Assembly (NCBI GenBank): GCA_965601665.1
Contig: OZ271833.1
Location: forward strand, 1,550,001 to 1,614,000
DNA length: 64,000 nucleotides
Reading direction: 5' to 3'
Source of the DNA: JANQNX01 sp965601665
GTDB taxonomy: Bacteria > Pseudomonadota > Gammaproteobacteria > Eutrophobiales > Eutrophobiaceae
The notes under the pieces were generated by a model. That model was not told where the DNA came from and did no database searches. It saw only the letters and a program-made list of their open reading frames with translations. How positions within the stretch are numbered: the first letter of the stretch is position 1; each line of letters starts with the position of its first letter. The translations under genes were made by a program, and so were the position numbers. This document shows, one piece after another, positions 17,201 through 25,723 of the stretch.

Positions 17201-17829
17201 ACTTCAACATGCCTGGCACGGGCAACAAATTTTTCCATGAATATGCCGCCGTCGCTGAAATTGTTTTCACCCAGTCGCTTTACTGTTTCAAACGCGTCAG
17301 CAAGTTCATCGTTATCATGGCAGAGCTGCATGCCAATGCCGCCACCACCGGCGGTACTCTTCAACATCACCGGGTATCCGATCTTGTCTGCTGCAGCTTG
17401 AGCCTCACTGACAGATGCCAATAGCTCGGTACCGGGCAACAACGGCAGTTTGTTTTTTGCCGCCAGGTCACGTGCCACATGTTTTAAACCGAACTGCTCG
17501 ATATGCTCTGCAGTCGGTCCAATAAAATGAATCCCTTGCTGTTCACAACGGCGGGCAAAACCGGCATTTTCACTGAGAAAACCGTAGCCGGGGTGTATTG
17601 CATCGACGCTGGCCTGTTTTGCGATGGCAAACAGCTTATCCTGGTCAAGATAGGTTTCACTGGCGGTATGTCCATCCAGCAAAAAAGCCTCGTCGGCCTC
17701 GGTAACATGTAATGATTGACTATCAGGTATCGAATAGACAGCGACGGACTTGATACCAAGGCGTCGCAAAGTGCGAATGATGCGGCATCCAATCGCGCCA
17801 CGATTGGCAATGAGTACCTTGTTAATCAT
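14233..17829 (-). CDS. guanidine carboxylase (biotin-dependent; urea-carboxylase family)
   Basis: The 1198-residue multidomain enzyme is an ATP-dependent carboxylase. Biotin carboxylase covers about 1-450 (Gly-rich ATP loop STAGGGGIGM, active-site EVNTRLQVEH). Two carboxyltransferase-type domains span about 455-1100 (YPGRLGYWHVGVPPSGPMD, HPSNIHDNAYAIGS, GPDGPSLGGFV). A C-terminal biotinyl domain has ESMKM with Lys1161. The family was long called urea carboxylase. Members behind guanidine-I riboswitches beside DUF1989 genes are known to carboxylate guanidine. Asp700 in SIDFTGDMP is a candidate specificity residue. ATG at 17829 (8-bp overlap with the upstream gene) is preferred over one 39 bp upstream. 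Confidence 0.88.
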   Translation of the reverse strand: MINKVLIANRGAIGCRIIRTLRRLGIKSVAVYSIPDSQSLHVTEADEAFLLDGHTASETYLDQDKLFAIAKQASVDAIHPGYGFLSENAGFARRCEQQGIHFIGPTAEHIEQFGLKHVARDLAAKNKLPLLPGTELLASVSEAQAAADKIGYPVMLKSTAGGGGIGMQLCHDNDELADAFETVKRLGENNFSDGGIFMEKFVARARHVEVQIFGNGKGDVVALGERDCSMQRRNQKVVEETPAPLLPVEVRQSMLDAATRLGADVAYRSAGTVEYIYDPASNEFYFLEVNTRLQVEHGVTEEVTGVDLVEWMVRLAGDDLALPAQESIKPTGFSIQVRLYAEDPGQQFHPSTGLVTEFIKADSVRFDTWLQTGTEVPAFYDPMLGKIIVNGETRQQAIDALYTALGNTRCSGIETNLAYLKQVIRSDEFTNASHYTRFLDSFDYHADTITVMDSGTLSTIQDYPGRLGYWHVGVPPSGPMDSLSSRLGNRLLENPHNAAGIELTATGPTLRFNCDSLFVLTGALMPASIDDKPIDFFRPHSIRAGAVLKLGAVEGAGMRSYLCIKGGIDVPGYLGSQATFTLGRFGGHGGRELHAGDVLHISSVEQNTASIDSIDASVLPVLANEWQIRCLYGPHGAPDFFTNNDIDMFFSSDWEVHYNSSRTGVRLVGPKPEWARDDGGEAGLHPSNIHDNAYAIGSIDFTGDMPIILGPDGPSLGGFVCPATIIKADLWKIGQLKPGDKIRFIPVAYDTAATLEQQQEQMLVDLEPVVVADTNFQLPDTPVLTSGNQQDVDVCYRPAGEDYVLIEYGPNILDLNLRFRVHVLMQWLHEHGPKEIIDLTPGIRSLQVHYDNQRLPQSRLLEILETAEKELPAIDEIEVPTRIVHLPLSWDDAATRLAIDKYMQSVRSDAPWCPSNIEFIRRINGLDSIDEVKQIFFDASYLVMGLGDVYLGAPVATPVDPRHRLVTTKYNPARTWTPENAVGIGGAYLCVYGMEGPGGYQFVGRTVQMWNRFNVTNDFRQGKPWLLDFFDQLRFYPVSHDELTSMRQDFPAGKFSLKIEHDTFRLRDYQAFLENNSEEIAEFKHRQQQAFNREREQWQSEDRSQTYEEIAAADDEAHTYIPAANETVVKSPVTGSVWQLQAEPEEHVEQGQLLLILESMKMEIQIKAPADGKISKLFVCSNGMVNKGQNLLVLEKKS

Positions 17830-18463
17830 CCCAGAGAATGACTTCGACCGGGGTCGGGTTATACGCATTGCACGGATTATTCAATTGTGGGCAGTTGGAT
17901 ATCAACGCAATGACATCCATTTTTGCTGTCAGTTCCACATACTTGCCGGCATCGGAGATCCCGTCGGCAAACGTTAATCCACCTTCAGGGGTAATAGGCA
18001 CATTCATAAAGAAGTTAATATTGTGGGTAATGTCCCTTTTACTCATGGCAAACTCAGGGTGCGCTGCCACGGCAAGCATCCAGCTGTCCCGGCAGGCATG
18101 CATGGTTTTTTTCTCCAGCGCGTAACGCACCGTATTCGATTCTGTTGCACACGCACCACCCAGCGTATCATGACGCCCGCAGGTATCGGCGACGATGTCG
18201 AGTAATACCCTGCCCTCGTTTGAAATCAATTGTGTGCCGGCAGTGAGATAAACATTACCCTGTTCGCGTATGGTATCTATGGCTGAGTAGCGTTCAGCCG
18301 GATCATCAGCATTAAAAAAAAGTGTATCCGCGGCCTGGTTACCTTCCAAATCAAGTATTCGCAGGGTTTGTCCCTGCCTGACCACGTGCATCCAGTAATC
18401 ACCAGCGTCAACCACTTTTCGATATACAGCGTGATTGATGTCCCGTGTGCTTTCCTTGATCAC
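17822..18463 (-). CDS. cgdB: DUF1989 protein, carboxyguanidine deiminase subunit (formerly urea carboxylase-associated protein 2)
   Basis: The 213-residue protein pairs with the preceding DUF1989 protein to hydrolyse carboxyguanidine to allophanate and ammonia. Signatures are LRILDLEGNQAADTLFF, ERYSAIDT, DIVADTCGRHDTLGG and an NINFFMNVPI block near the C-terminus. GTG at 18463 is chosen as start: GGGAGG stands 8 nt upstream and one base separates it from the previous stop. An upstream ATG at 18496 would overlap that gene. The A/B subunit letters are assigned from gene order and should be checked. Confidence 0.85.
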   Translation of the reverse strand: MIKESTRDINHAVYRKVVDAGDYWMHVVRQGQTLRILDLEGNQAADTLFFNADDPAERYSAIDTIREQGNVYLTAGTQLISNEGRVLLDIVADTCGRHDTLGGACATESNTVRYALEKKTMHACRDSWMLAVAAHPEFAMSKRDITHNINFFMNVPITPEGGLTFADGISDAGKYVELTAKMDVIALISNCPQLNNPCNAYNPTPVEVILWDD

Positions 18464-18464
18464 G

Positions 18465-19205
18465 TTACTGGCCTCCCTGAAGATGATAAAGCGCATTATT
18501 CTGGAATCCTCGCCTGTTCTCCGGCCTTGAATTCATGCACTCATCATCATCCTGTACCGGCGCGGCCTTGCGTATCTGGTACTGTACTGACCGTTTTGGA
18601 TATGTTTCAGCGTTGTTCAACGGATGCGGACAGGTATGCAGCACGACCAGCGTGTCCATCTCGAAACGCAAATCGACATGATCGCCGGCCCTGGTGTTAT
18701 CCGGATCAAACAGCATGTTACCCTTGTCATCAACATGCACTCGACTAAACCAGTTAACATTGGCGGCCAGATCGCGTTTACCCAGTCCATATTTTGCCAG
18801 TTCAACAGTGAAGCTGTGTTCCCCGCTTAACGTCCAATCATTCCGATGCTGCTGATAGTTATGCATGCCCCAGCGCTTTTCCATTAACGCGTCGGTCAGG
18901 TTACCGCCAACGGTGTCATGCCAACCAACGCTATCTTCAACAATAGAACAAAAGATGCGTCCCATATCGGAATAAAGGCAGTGTCCACGTGTTAGTTTGA
19001 ACGTGTGCTGGCACTTTAGTGTGTCCGGTGCGTTATAGCGCTCAAGTTTCTCGGCGGGGTTATAAAACAACATGCCGACATTGGCGCCGCCTTCAATATC
19101 AACCAGTCTTAATATCGTGCCTCTGCGCATGAGCATTGACCAGTGGGTGCCACCAGGCAATTCATCCTCGTACATAAGTTCTTTATCCGGAAAGATGTCA
19201 GCCAT
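18465..19205 (-). CDS. cgdA: DUF1989 protein, carboxyguanidine deiminase subunit (formerly urea carboxylase-associated protein 1)
   Basis: This 246-residue protein is first in the operon. Conserved features are GTHWSMLMRRGTILRLVDIEG (start of the fold), NVGMLFYNP, ERYNAPDT, SIVEDSVGWHDTVGG and NVNWFSRVHVDD. In the guanidine pathway the two DUF1989 proteins together deiminate carboxyguanidine. ATG at 19205 is preferred over ATG at 19214, because an AAAGGA ribosome-binding site lies 8 nt before it and too close to the other. About 140 nt of leader separate it from the riboswitch aptamer. Confidence 0.85.
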   Translation of the reverse strand: MADIFPDKELMYEDELPGGTHWSMLMRRGTILRLVDIEGGANVGMLFYNPAEKLERYNAPDTLKCQHTFKLTRGHCLYSDMGRIFCSIVEDSVGWHDTVGGNLTDALMEKRWGMHNYQQHRNDWTLSGEHSFTVELAKYGLGKRDLAANVNWFSRVHVDDKGNMLFDPDNTRAGDHVDLRFEMDTLVVLHTCPHPLNNAETYPKRSVQYQIRKAAPVQDDDECMNSRPENRRGFQNNALYHLQGGQ

Positions 19206-19343
19206 GATATCCATCCTTTAGCCAGGTAAAATGCAAGCAGAATATAACTGTTTGTTTGATTGAAAAGTAATACGGGCAGGTTTTTATCATTCGCTTCTCT
19301 CCGGTTGTAACGCAAGGAAATGTATTGCCAGTTACTGGCTTTC

Positions 19344-19436
19344 ATCTCCCGGGCTTTTATCCCGCCGTGTAACCTTGAGAAGGTCGACGACTCTCGGACC
19401 AGTCACCTTTGCAGGTCGGAACCCTAGTCGTCTATT
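19344..19436 (-). promoter_or_regulatory. guanidine-I (ykkC) riboswitch, catabolic operon
   Basis: The minus strand carries the hallmark blocks in order: GACGACTAGGGTTCCG, GACTGGTCCGAGAGTCGTC and ACACGGCGGGATAAAAGCCC followed by GGGAG. The GACGACT and AGTCGTC segments pair to form P1. A -10-like TATACT at 19445-19450 would start transcription right at the aptamer. No T-run terminator follows, so control may act on translation or on processing. It reads into cgdA, cgdB, carboxylase and atzF. Confidence 0.93.
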
Positions 19437-19469
19437 GAAAGCCAAGTATAACCAATATTCGTTATCTGT

Positions 19470-20339
19470 TCATCTCCCGTTCACAAGCGCATAAACGTTT
19501 CCATCGGTACCGGCGGCAAAGCGTTTTCGAAGATCTGTGGCAAGCCAGCGATTTATTTCTTCAACATCAACCAATGGCATGCCACTCGTTGTGTCGCGGT
19601 ACTCGTAACCATCATAACCAAATTCGGGTGTCACCGTTGTGTGTTGCCATCCATTGTGCCTGTGTGTCTCCCAAATCCACTGCCACCATTGCATATGTGC
19701 TTCCAGCTCATCCTTGTATAAGGGCGTCCTGGGATCAGCAACCTGGGCACCCTGGTCGTACCCAACCCGGCCATGTATATGCCAGGCATTTGGCAACAAT
19801 GTTTGAATGATATCTGTTTCCGTATTCTGCAGTCCCTCACAGACAACGCACCAGTGACTGAAATCGCAGGTTAGTTTAAGCGTCGGGATGACCTGCAGGA
19901 TACGTTGCGTAATCCATGGGTTAAAAAAAATGCGGCCACGGTGCGTTTCAAAACTGATCTGCAGATCGGCTTCTGCGGCAATATCCACCGCACGTCGTAA
20001 AAAAACAATCGAATCAGACATGTCCCATGCATCGCATCCCCCCAGGCAGGTGATGAACAATGGCCGCAGTCGCTGCAAACGCTGCACGTTAGCCTGTAAA
20101 TCTTGCAGGTGGATATCAACTGGCAGTTTCCTGTCGGGGACAAAGGTACCCGTGGTTGCGACCTCGGCTATATACGCCAGGCTATGTTGTTGCAGCAGAT
20201 CAGCAAGCTGGTCACATTCATCGAGGCTGGCAGGCACGGGGCCCTCAATACCGTCATAACCCTGTTCTTTGGCGCGTTGCACTGCATCGACACAAGAGCC
20301 GTTAAAGCCCCATAGTGTCTTGAAAAGTTTTAACTGCAT
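19470..20339 (-). CDS. sugar-phosphate isomerase/epimerase-like TIM-barrel protein
   Basis: The 288-residue protein resembles the xylose-isomerase-like/AP-endonuclease-2 TIM-barrel superfamily: a GYDGIEGP segment near residue 28, FETHRGRIFF (metal-ligand-type Glu and His), KLTCDFSHWCVV (Asp, His), WHIHGRVGYDQG and VTPEFGYDGY. These acidic and histidine residues are placed as metal ligands would be. The substrate is unknown. The ATG at 20339 lies one base after the desaturase-like stop, so the genes are coupled; an upstream ATG at 20378 is less likely. It is the last gene of the operon headed by riboswitch 2, and its role in guanidine metabolism is unexplained. Confidence 0.75.
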   Translation of the reverse strand: MQLKLFKTLWGFNGSCVDAVQRAKEQGYDGIEGPVPASLDECDQLADLLQQHSLAYIAEVATTGTFVPDRKLPVDIHLQDLQANVQRLQRLRPLFITCLGGCDAWDMSDSIVFLRRAVDIAAEADLQISFETHRGRIFFNPWITQRILQVIPTLKLTCDFSHWCVVCEGLQNTETDIIQTLLPNAWHIHGRVGYDQGAQVADPRTPLYKDELEAHMQWWQWIWETHRHNGWQHTTVTPEFGYDGYEYRDTTSGMPLVDVEEINRWLATDLRKRFAAGTDGNVYALVNGR

Positions 20340-20340
20340 C

Positions 20341-21306
20341 CTACACACCCGCCAGGAATGAAACACCGGCAGCGCCAATGTTTGTTTCCTGATGGTCGAC
20401 CGTACCTAATCGATGCAGACGGTAGCGATGGAAATCATCCAGTTGTTGGCGCAAAGACAGGTTAGGCTGAATTTCAGGATAACGTTCGGCATGTAACCGG
20501 GGTAAGCGGTACCAGGGTTCACCGGGTCGATAATGATGTACATTGTGATAACAAAAATTAAGTACCAGCAGGTTTAGCCAGTGATACCTGTCTGACAGCA
20601 GGTTACTCCATGTGTGTGACTCTTCGTACTCTCGATTAAATGCCGGTGCGTTCTTTTCTTCATCCAGATCAATTCTCACCTCGTATTGATGCTGAAATGC
20701 ATCCATAAACCCCAGCACTCTCAGGCATAACAGGTAGGCAACGGCATAACCTGCGAGAATCTTCCAATTCCAGGCCGCCAGCGCAGTGAAGAACAGGCAC
20801 CGGAATAATAGAATGAACAGAAGCCGGGGCCGCTGTTGTTTGCGCCCCGGAAGGATAAATGGCGCCAGTATCGACAGGATACGTGTCAGTAACTCAATGG
20901 CCGGTATGTAACACCATTCCAGCAAAGCGACCAGTTTGTACAGTGCCGGGTTGGTCTTTAACAGCGCCTGCACATCGATAGACAATGAGTCAATGCGGTT
21001 GGCATGATGGCGCAGGTGTTTATTTTTTAACAATCGATAGTCGGAATAACAGGCCCCGCATATCCATGCAAGCACAAGGCCCAGCCATTCGTTATGCCTG
21101 CTATGCTTGAATAACGTTTGATGCATACATTCATGCAACAGGTAGGCAGCAATAATTAACGTATGCGCCAGCAGCAGCAAAGATAAAACAAAAACAATGA
21201 CGCTGTGTTGCGCCAGCCCGATGATTGACAAGGGATAGCCTGCAAACACATATAAAAGGGCGGCAATATTGGGAACCGTGCCATCACCATACCTGAACAA
21301 CTGCAT
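20341..21306 (-). CDS. membrane di-iron fatty-acid-desaturase-like protein
   Basis: The 321-residue membrane protein has several hydrophobic helices and three histidine boxes of the desaturase/hydroxylase superfamily: HECMHQ (after about residue 58), HLRHHAN and HNVHHYRPGEPWY. Such boxes bind two irons and activate O2 to desaturate or hydroxylate a C-H bond. Fatty acids are the usual substrates, but members also hydroxylate other molecules. The start at 21306 is chosen (AGAAG upstream, hydrophobic N-terminus follows); a longer form would overlap the previous gene. Its position in a guanidine-riboswitch operon raises the possibility that it oxidises an alkylated guanidine. Confidence 0.78.
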   Translation of the reverse strand: MQLFRYGDGTVPNIAALLYVFAGYPLSIIGLAQHSVIVFVLSLLLLAHTLIIAAYLLHECMHQTLFKHSRHNEWLGLVLAWICGACYSDYRLLKNKHLRHHANRIDSLSIDVQALLKTNPALYKLVALLEWCYIPAIELLTRILSILAPFILPGRKQQRPRLLFILLFRCLFFTALAAWNWKILAGYAVAYLLCLRVLGFMDAFQHQYEVRIDLDEEKNAPAFNREYEESHTWSNLLSDRYHWLNLLVLNFCYHNVHHYRPGEPWYRLPRLHAERYPEIQPNLSLRQQLDDFHRYRLHRLGTVDHQETNIGAAGVSFLAGV

Positions 21307-21377
21307 TACTTCTTCTCGCTTGCGGGTCGTCCCACTATGATGATTACGCACCAGGGGTCGTCCCCCGGCGGGTTTAA

Positions 21378-22739
21378 CTAGAATAAGTGGCTGTAACGTT
21401 CGATTTCCCAACCGCTGATTTCGAGACTGTACTCGGTCCATTCAGCAGACTTGTAACGAATAAACTCATCTTTCAATCCTTTACCCAGTACTTCTTCAAT
21501 CAGCGGATCGGCAGCGAATGCGGCGACTGCCTCGTGCAGGTTTTGTGGTAAAAACTCGATGCCACGCTCAGCCCTTTCAGCTTCCGAGATTTCATACAGG
21601 TTATCTTCCTGCGGATTACCCGGGTCAATCTTTTCACGTATACCTTCCAGACCCGCAGCCAGTGCCAACGTCGCGGCAAGGTAAGGATTGACTGCTCCAT
21701 CCGCATTCCTGGATTCGCAGCGTCCTCCACCCATGGGTACACGGACCGAGTTAGTGCGGTTATTAGAGCCATACGAATTGAAGACCGGCGCCCAGGAGAA
21801 ATAAGCCATCTCACCCTGTCGCACGAGGCGCTTATAACTGTTAACCGTGGGCGCGAATGCAGCACAGAGTGCGCGGCCGTGCTTGAGGATACCACCTATA
21901 AAATGATATCCCGTTTCAGTAAGTCCGAGTCCTCGAGGATCGTCTTCCGGATCGCAGGCAAACAGGTTATCACCACTGTTTAAGTCATAAAGTGACATAT
22001 TAAAGTGGGCGCCGTTACCGGTTTTATCCTTGAAAGGTTTGGGCATAAAGGTCGCGGTCAAACCCTCATCCATGGCATAGCGCCTGGCAAGTTCCCGGAA
22101 GAAGATGACCCGGTCACACATGGTTAACGCGTCTGCATAGGTAAAATCAAATTCATACTGGCCATTTGCATCCTCGTGATCGAAAGAATACAGGTCCCAT
22201 CCCAGTTCGTTAATCGTTTGCGCCATGCGATCGAGCCATTCGAACTGATCCATAAAACCGCGCAGGTCGTAACATGGTTTGACCAGCTTATCATCAGGAT
22301 TAGGCACGATGAGGTTTCCGCTTTCATCCTTGTAAAGTACAAACACTTCGCATTCAACACCAAGGTTAAACCCAAAGCCCATCTCCGCTGCTTTAGCCAA
22401 CTGCGACTTAAGGGCTACGCGCGTGTTAAGTGGATAGGGTTCACCACGAAACGTGTTGTCTGCCGGCATCCATGCGATCTTGGGTTCCCATGGTAGCTGG
22501 ATGATATGATCAAGGTCGGGAACAGAGGCAATTTCATCATCATTGGGTGACTGACCTAACCCGTCCAGCGCGTAGCCGGTATACAGTTCAGAACCGTGCG
22601 CCATATGCAGTAAATGATCGATAGGTACAACCTTGCCTTTGGGCACACCATGGATATCCACGTAGGCCCCCATACAATAAAGTACCCCCTTATCCTTCAG
22701 GTCTTTCTGTATCTCAAGTATCTCTGCGTCTGTTTTCAT
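21378..22739 (-). CDS. glnT: type III glutamine synthetase homologue (GlnT-like glutamate-amine ligase)
   Basis: The 453-residue protein of the glutamine synthetase fold has glutamate metal ligands in GVECEVFVL, the NGAHFNMSL block, and NRTNSVRVPMGGGRCESR with NPYLA. Length and motifs fit the GlnT/type III group, near gamma-glutamylmethylamide synthetase. It may use ammonia or an amine with glutamate and ATP. ATG at 22739 has GGAG 6 nt upstream; the longer reading from 22787 would overlap the ATPase gene. In this operon it could capture ammonia, or an amine released from a substituted guanidine. Confidence 0.85.
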   Translation of the reverse strand: MKTDAEILEIQKDLKDKGVLYCMGAYVDIHGVPKGKVVPIDHLLHMAHGSELYTGYALDGLGQSPNDDEIASVPDLDHIIQLPWEPKIAWMPADNTFRGEPYPLNTRVALKSQLAKAAEMGFGFNLGVECEVFVLYKDESGNLIVPNPDDKLVKPCYDLRGFMDQFEWLDRMAQTINELGWDLYSFDHEDANGQYEFDFTYADALTMCDRVIFFRELARRYAMDEGLTATFMPKPFKDKTGNGAHFNMSLYDLNSGDNLFACDPEDDPRGLGLTETGYHFIGGILKHGRALCAAFAPTVNSYKRLVRQGEMAYFSWAPVFNSYGSNNRTNSVRVPMGGGRCESRNADGAVNPYLAATLALAAGLEGIREKIDPGNPQEDNLYEISEAERAERGIEFLPQNLHEAVAAFAADPLIEEVLGKGLKDEFIRYKSAEWTEYSLEISGWEIERYSHLF

Positions 22740-22770
22740 GATTAGCTCCGGTGACGGCGTGGGCCCATGT

Positions 22771-23676
22771 TCAGGGTTCAACCTCATCCCCCACCTTGGC
22801 CAATCGAATCATGTTGATTTTGTCATCTTCGTCTACAGCGGAAGGCGGATGTATTAATTCATCAAGTCGTTTGCGTGTGGCGATAAATTCGGATGATAGC
22901 ATCTGATCGAAGCTGCGCGGCCTGGGTACCGGCACCTCGATTAATTCCTGGACCTCACCGGGATGTGCCTTCAAGACAAGAATGCGATCGGCCAGGTACA
23001 CGGCCTCATCAAGATCGTGTGTGATAAACAACACGGTAATATCGATGTTGTGCCAAATCTCGAGCAGGTACGATTGCATCTTGCAGCGTGTCTGGGCATC
23101 CAGTGCGCCAAACGGTTCGTCCATTAGTAGTATGCGCGGCTGGTTCGCTAGCGCGCGCGCAATTGCCACACGCTGTTTCATACCACCGGACAGCTGATCA
23201 GGATACGAGTCGGCAAACCGTTCCAGGCCAATCAGATCGATCCAGGTCATCGCTTCACTTTCCGCACTAGCCTGTGTCATGCCCTGACTTAACAAACCAA
23301 ACATCACGTTCTTCTTAACGGTTAGCCAGGGGAAAAGTGTATAGCCCTGGAACACCATACCGCGATCAGGACCAGGGCCGCTGACAGCCTTGCCATCAAG
23401 CAAAACATCACCGGTACTGACTGATTCGAGTCCAGCGAGGATACGAATGAGTGTAGATTTGCCGCAGCCGGAAGGGCCAATAACACAGACGAACTCTCGA
23501 CGATGCGTCTTGAAATTAATGTCCTTTAACGCGGTCACCTTGCCATGGCTACTCGTGTCAAAGTACTTGTGTAACCCCTTGACCTCGAGTATCACCTCGC
23601 GTTTTTTGAGGTCATCAAAACGCTGCTTGACCTCTTCTGTCTGATCAAGGTAACTGGGGAGCGCTATTTCAGTCAT
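22771..23676 (-). CDS. ABC transporter ATP-binding protein, NitT/TauT type
   Basis: The 301-residue cytoplasmic ATPase has Walker A GPSGCGKST, Q-loop region VFQGYTLFPWL, signature LSGGMKQR, and Walker B ILLMDEPFGALD with the H-loop ITHDLDEA. It powers import with the permease and binding protein encoded just upstream. The sequence style is that of nitrate/taurine/sulfonate importers. The ~40-residue N-terminal and ~45-residue C-terminal extensions are longer than the minimal domain. Under riboswitch 2 it is predicted to import guanidine or a related nitrogen compound. Confidence 0.92.
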   Translation of the reverse strand: MTEIALPSYLDQTEEVKQRFDDLKKREVILEVKGLHKYFDTSSHGKVTALKDINFKTHRREFVCVIGPSGCGKSTLIRILAGLESVSTGDVLLDGKAVSGPGPDRGMVFQGYTLFPWLTVKKNVMFGLLSQGMTQASAESEAMTWIDLIGLERFADSYPDQLSGGMKQRVAIARALANQPRILLMDEPFGALDAQTRCKMQSYLLEIWHNIDITVLFITHDLDEAVYLADRILVLKAHPGEVQELIEVPVPRPRSFDQMLSSEFIATRKRLDELIHPPSAVDEDDKINMIRLAKVGDEVEP

Positions 23677-23686
23677 CCGTTAATCC

Positions 23687-24652
23687 TCAAGTCTTGTTTG
23701 CGGGTTTGTCCCACTTAAAGAGTTTCTTGCCAAGTAACTGCAATAAAATATCGGTGACCAGGCCAATGATGCCTATCATCATGATGGCGGCAAACACATT
23801 ATCGAAATTCTTGTAGCGTGCCTGCTGAGTGATAAACCAGGTAATACCGGAACTGGTACCTATCAACTCTGCCACGATCAAATAAGTCCAGGCCCAACCA
23901 AGCAGGATACGCTGGTCGCGGTACAGGTCAGGCAGAATGCCCGGTACAACCACCTTGAATAATAACTGCAACCGTTTTGCACCCAGTGTCAGTGCCGCTT
24001 CAAGCAGAGAGATATCGAGTTTACGCGTGGTATTGCTGATCACGAGCACCTGCTGGAAGAAAGTACCGATAAAAATAATCGCTATCTTGGGGCCATCATG
24101 GATTCCCAGAATGGCCACCGCCAATGCGCCAAAGGCGGGAGCAGGCAGGTAGCGAAAAAATTCGACAAACGGTTCGAACAATCTCGACGCCACGGAAAAC
24201 GTGCCGCACAAAATTCCCAGCGGCACACCCACAAGTGATGACAACACAAAGCCCCAGAAGATGATCGTAATACTGTGCCATAGACTTTCATGCAGCCACT
24301 TTTCACTGCGGCGTTTCGGTTCCTCTGTGAACGAGGTAACAAAGGCAGTGGCAACCTCGTGTGGCGCTGGCAGGTAAATCGGGTTAGCCCGTTTGCCAGT
24401 CGGCAGTGCCTTGTTCTCTTCCTGCATGGCCAGTAGTTCCTTCTGGAACTGATCCCGATCAACCAGCATGCCCTCGCGGAAATAACTGACGTCACCCGGT
24501 TGCGTAATACTGATCTTGGGATGCCACAGGAAGGGCACGTAACTGACCAATGACCAGATAATCAACGGCAACAGAAAAGACGCCACCGTGAATACCTTGC
24601 CCCACTGCGAGGGCAAGGCCACACGTGGTGCCAGCCAGGAGACTGTACCCAT
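23687..24652 (-). CDS. ABC transporter permease, NitT/TauT type
   Basis: This 321-residue inner-membrane subunit has six or more helices. The coupling-helix region EAALTLGAKRLQLLFKVVVPGILP is the EAA motif of binding-protein-dependent permeases. A periplasmic loop (about residues 45-115) after the first helix is unusually long for the family. It forms the channel for the substrate delivered by the binding protein encoded 18 bp upstream. It ends 10 bp before the ATPase gene. Confidence 0.9.
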   Translation of the reverse strand: MGTVSWLAPRVALPSQWGKVFTVASFLLPLIIWSLVSYVPFLWHPKISITQPGDVSYFREGMLVDRDQFQKELLAMQEENKALPTGKRANPIYLPAPHEVATAFVTSFTEEPKRRSEKWLHESLWHSITIIFWGFVLSSLVGVPLGILCGTFSVASRLFEPFVEFFRYLPAPAFGALAVAILGIHDGPKIAIIFIGTFFQQVLVISNTTRKLDISLLEAALTLGAKRLQLLFKVVVPGILPDLYRDQRILLGWAWTYLIVAELIGTSSGITWFITQQARYKNFDNVFAAIMMIGIIGLVTDILLQLLGKKLFKWDKPANKT

Positions 24653-24670
24653 TTTTATGTCCTTGTTACG

Positions 24671-25657
24671 CTACTTGGACATGGTCAGGGATGAATCGAT
24701 ATAGCTATCGATATCCTGCGCATCGCCATAGACTTCGTACTTCATGTTAAAGTCATCAGAGATCCTGGAAGAGCCATACAGTGACTTGAAGCCGTCTGCA
24801 TTATTGTAAAAACCCTTTGCTTCATCCAGGGTCAATATCTTCGTGCCCGCGAGGAACGGCTTGTATTCTTCAGGTGAAACACCGACGCGAGCCGCCATGA
24901 TTGACACGGCTTCTTCCTGTGTTTCAGGACTCAGTATAAAGTCGACAGCCATATACCAGGCATCAACCACCTTGTCCCATGCTTCCTTGTTATTCGCATA
25001 GCTGGACGGACTCACTGCCAATACGTCATAGATCAGGCCAGGTTCATCGGCTGATGAATAAATCTTCTTGGAACCCGGAACCAGGCTGAGCGCCTGTCCG
25101 GAGTTTGGCTGCCAGGCAACAATCGCATCGACGTCGCCGGAAGCCAGCACTTGTGGTGTTTCGTTGGTTGGTACGTTTACGAGTTCTACATCGGCTTCGG
25201 TAAGGCCCGCTTTTTCCAGCCCGTTAAGCAATAAAAGGTGACCAACAAAGCCGATTTCGACACCCACTTTTTTGCCCTTGAGATCGGCAATGCTTTCGAT
25301 ACCGGGAGCAGCAACGACCATGTCATTACCATTACTGTAATCATTGATGATGATCATCACGCTCTTGGCACCGGTCGCACCTGTCACAAGTGCATCGCCG
25401 TTGGTCATCGCCACAGCATCCAGCTGACCCGCAGCGAACGCGTCCATGGAAGCCACATAATCAAACCATTCGTACTCGACCTCGACCCCGACTTTATCGA
25501 AAAAACCTTTCTCGATGGCCACTTCCCATGCCACCCAGCCGGGCCAGTCGCTATAGCCAATTTTTAATGGTGCTGCGTTGGCATTAAGTACGCCCAGGCA
25601 CAACAGTGCCCCGGCCATGATTGAACTGAATGATTTAACAAAATAATGAAGTTTCAT
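24671..25657 (-). CDS. ABC transporter substrate-binding protein, NitT/TauT (NMT1-like) type
   Basis: The 328-residue periplasmic protein has a signal peptide (MKLHYFVK... to ...NANA, about 29 residues). The mature part starts with PLKIGYSDWPGWVAWEVA, typical of the SsuA/NrtA/NMT1 fold. Other features are AGQLDAVAMTNGD and VGVEIGFVGHLLL. ATG at 25657 has GGGGAAGGA upstream. A longer frame from 25717 would put 20 hydrophilic residues before the signal peptide, so it is rejected. It is first in the operon under riboswitch 2 and should set the importer's specificity; guanidine or an alkylguanidine is the inferred ligand. Confidence 0.9.
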   Translation of the reverse strand: MKLHYFVKSFSSIMAGALLCLGVLNANAAPLKIGYSDWPGWVAWEVAIEKGFFDKVGVEVEYEWFDYVASMDAFAAGQLDAVAMTNGDALVTGATGAKSVMIIINDYSNGNDMVVAAPGIESIADLKGKKVGVEIGFVGHLLLLNGLEKAGLTEADVELVNVPTNETPQVLASGDVDAIVAWQPNSGQALSLVPGSKKIYSSADEPGLIYDVLAVSPSSYANNKEAWDKVVDAWYMAVDFILSPETQEEAVSIMAARVGVSPEEYKPFLAGTKILTLDEAKGFYNNADGFKSLYGSSRISDDFNMKYEVYGDAQDIDSYIDSSLTMSK

Positions 25658-25723
25658 TTTTCCTTCCCCTAGCGTGGTTAAAAGATGTAAACGAGAGATA
25701 CCAATGGCGTGATTCATGGTGAT

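Noticed and set aside
14233..17829. Naming the biotin-dependent enzyme urea carboxylase
   Set aside because: The riboswitch, the two DUF1989 genes and the operon order match guanidine degradation; urea remains possible only as a side substrate.
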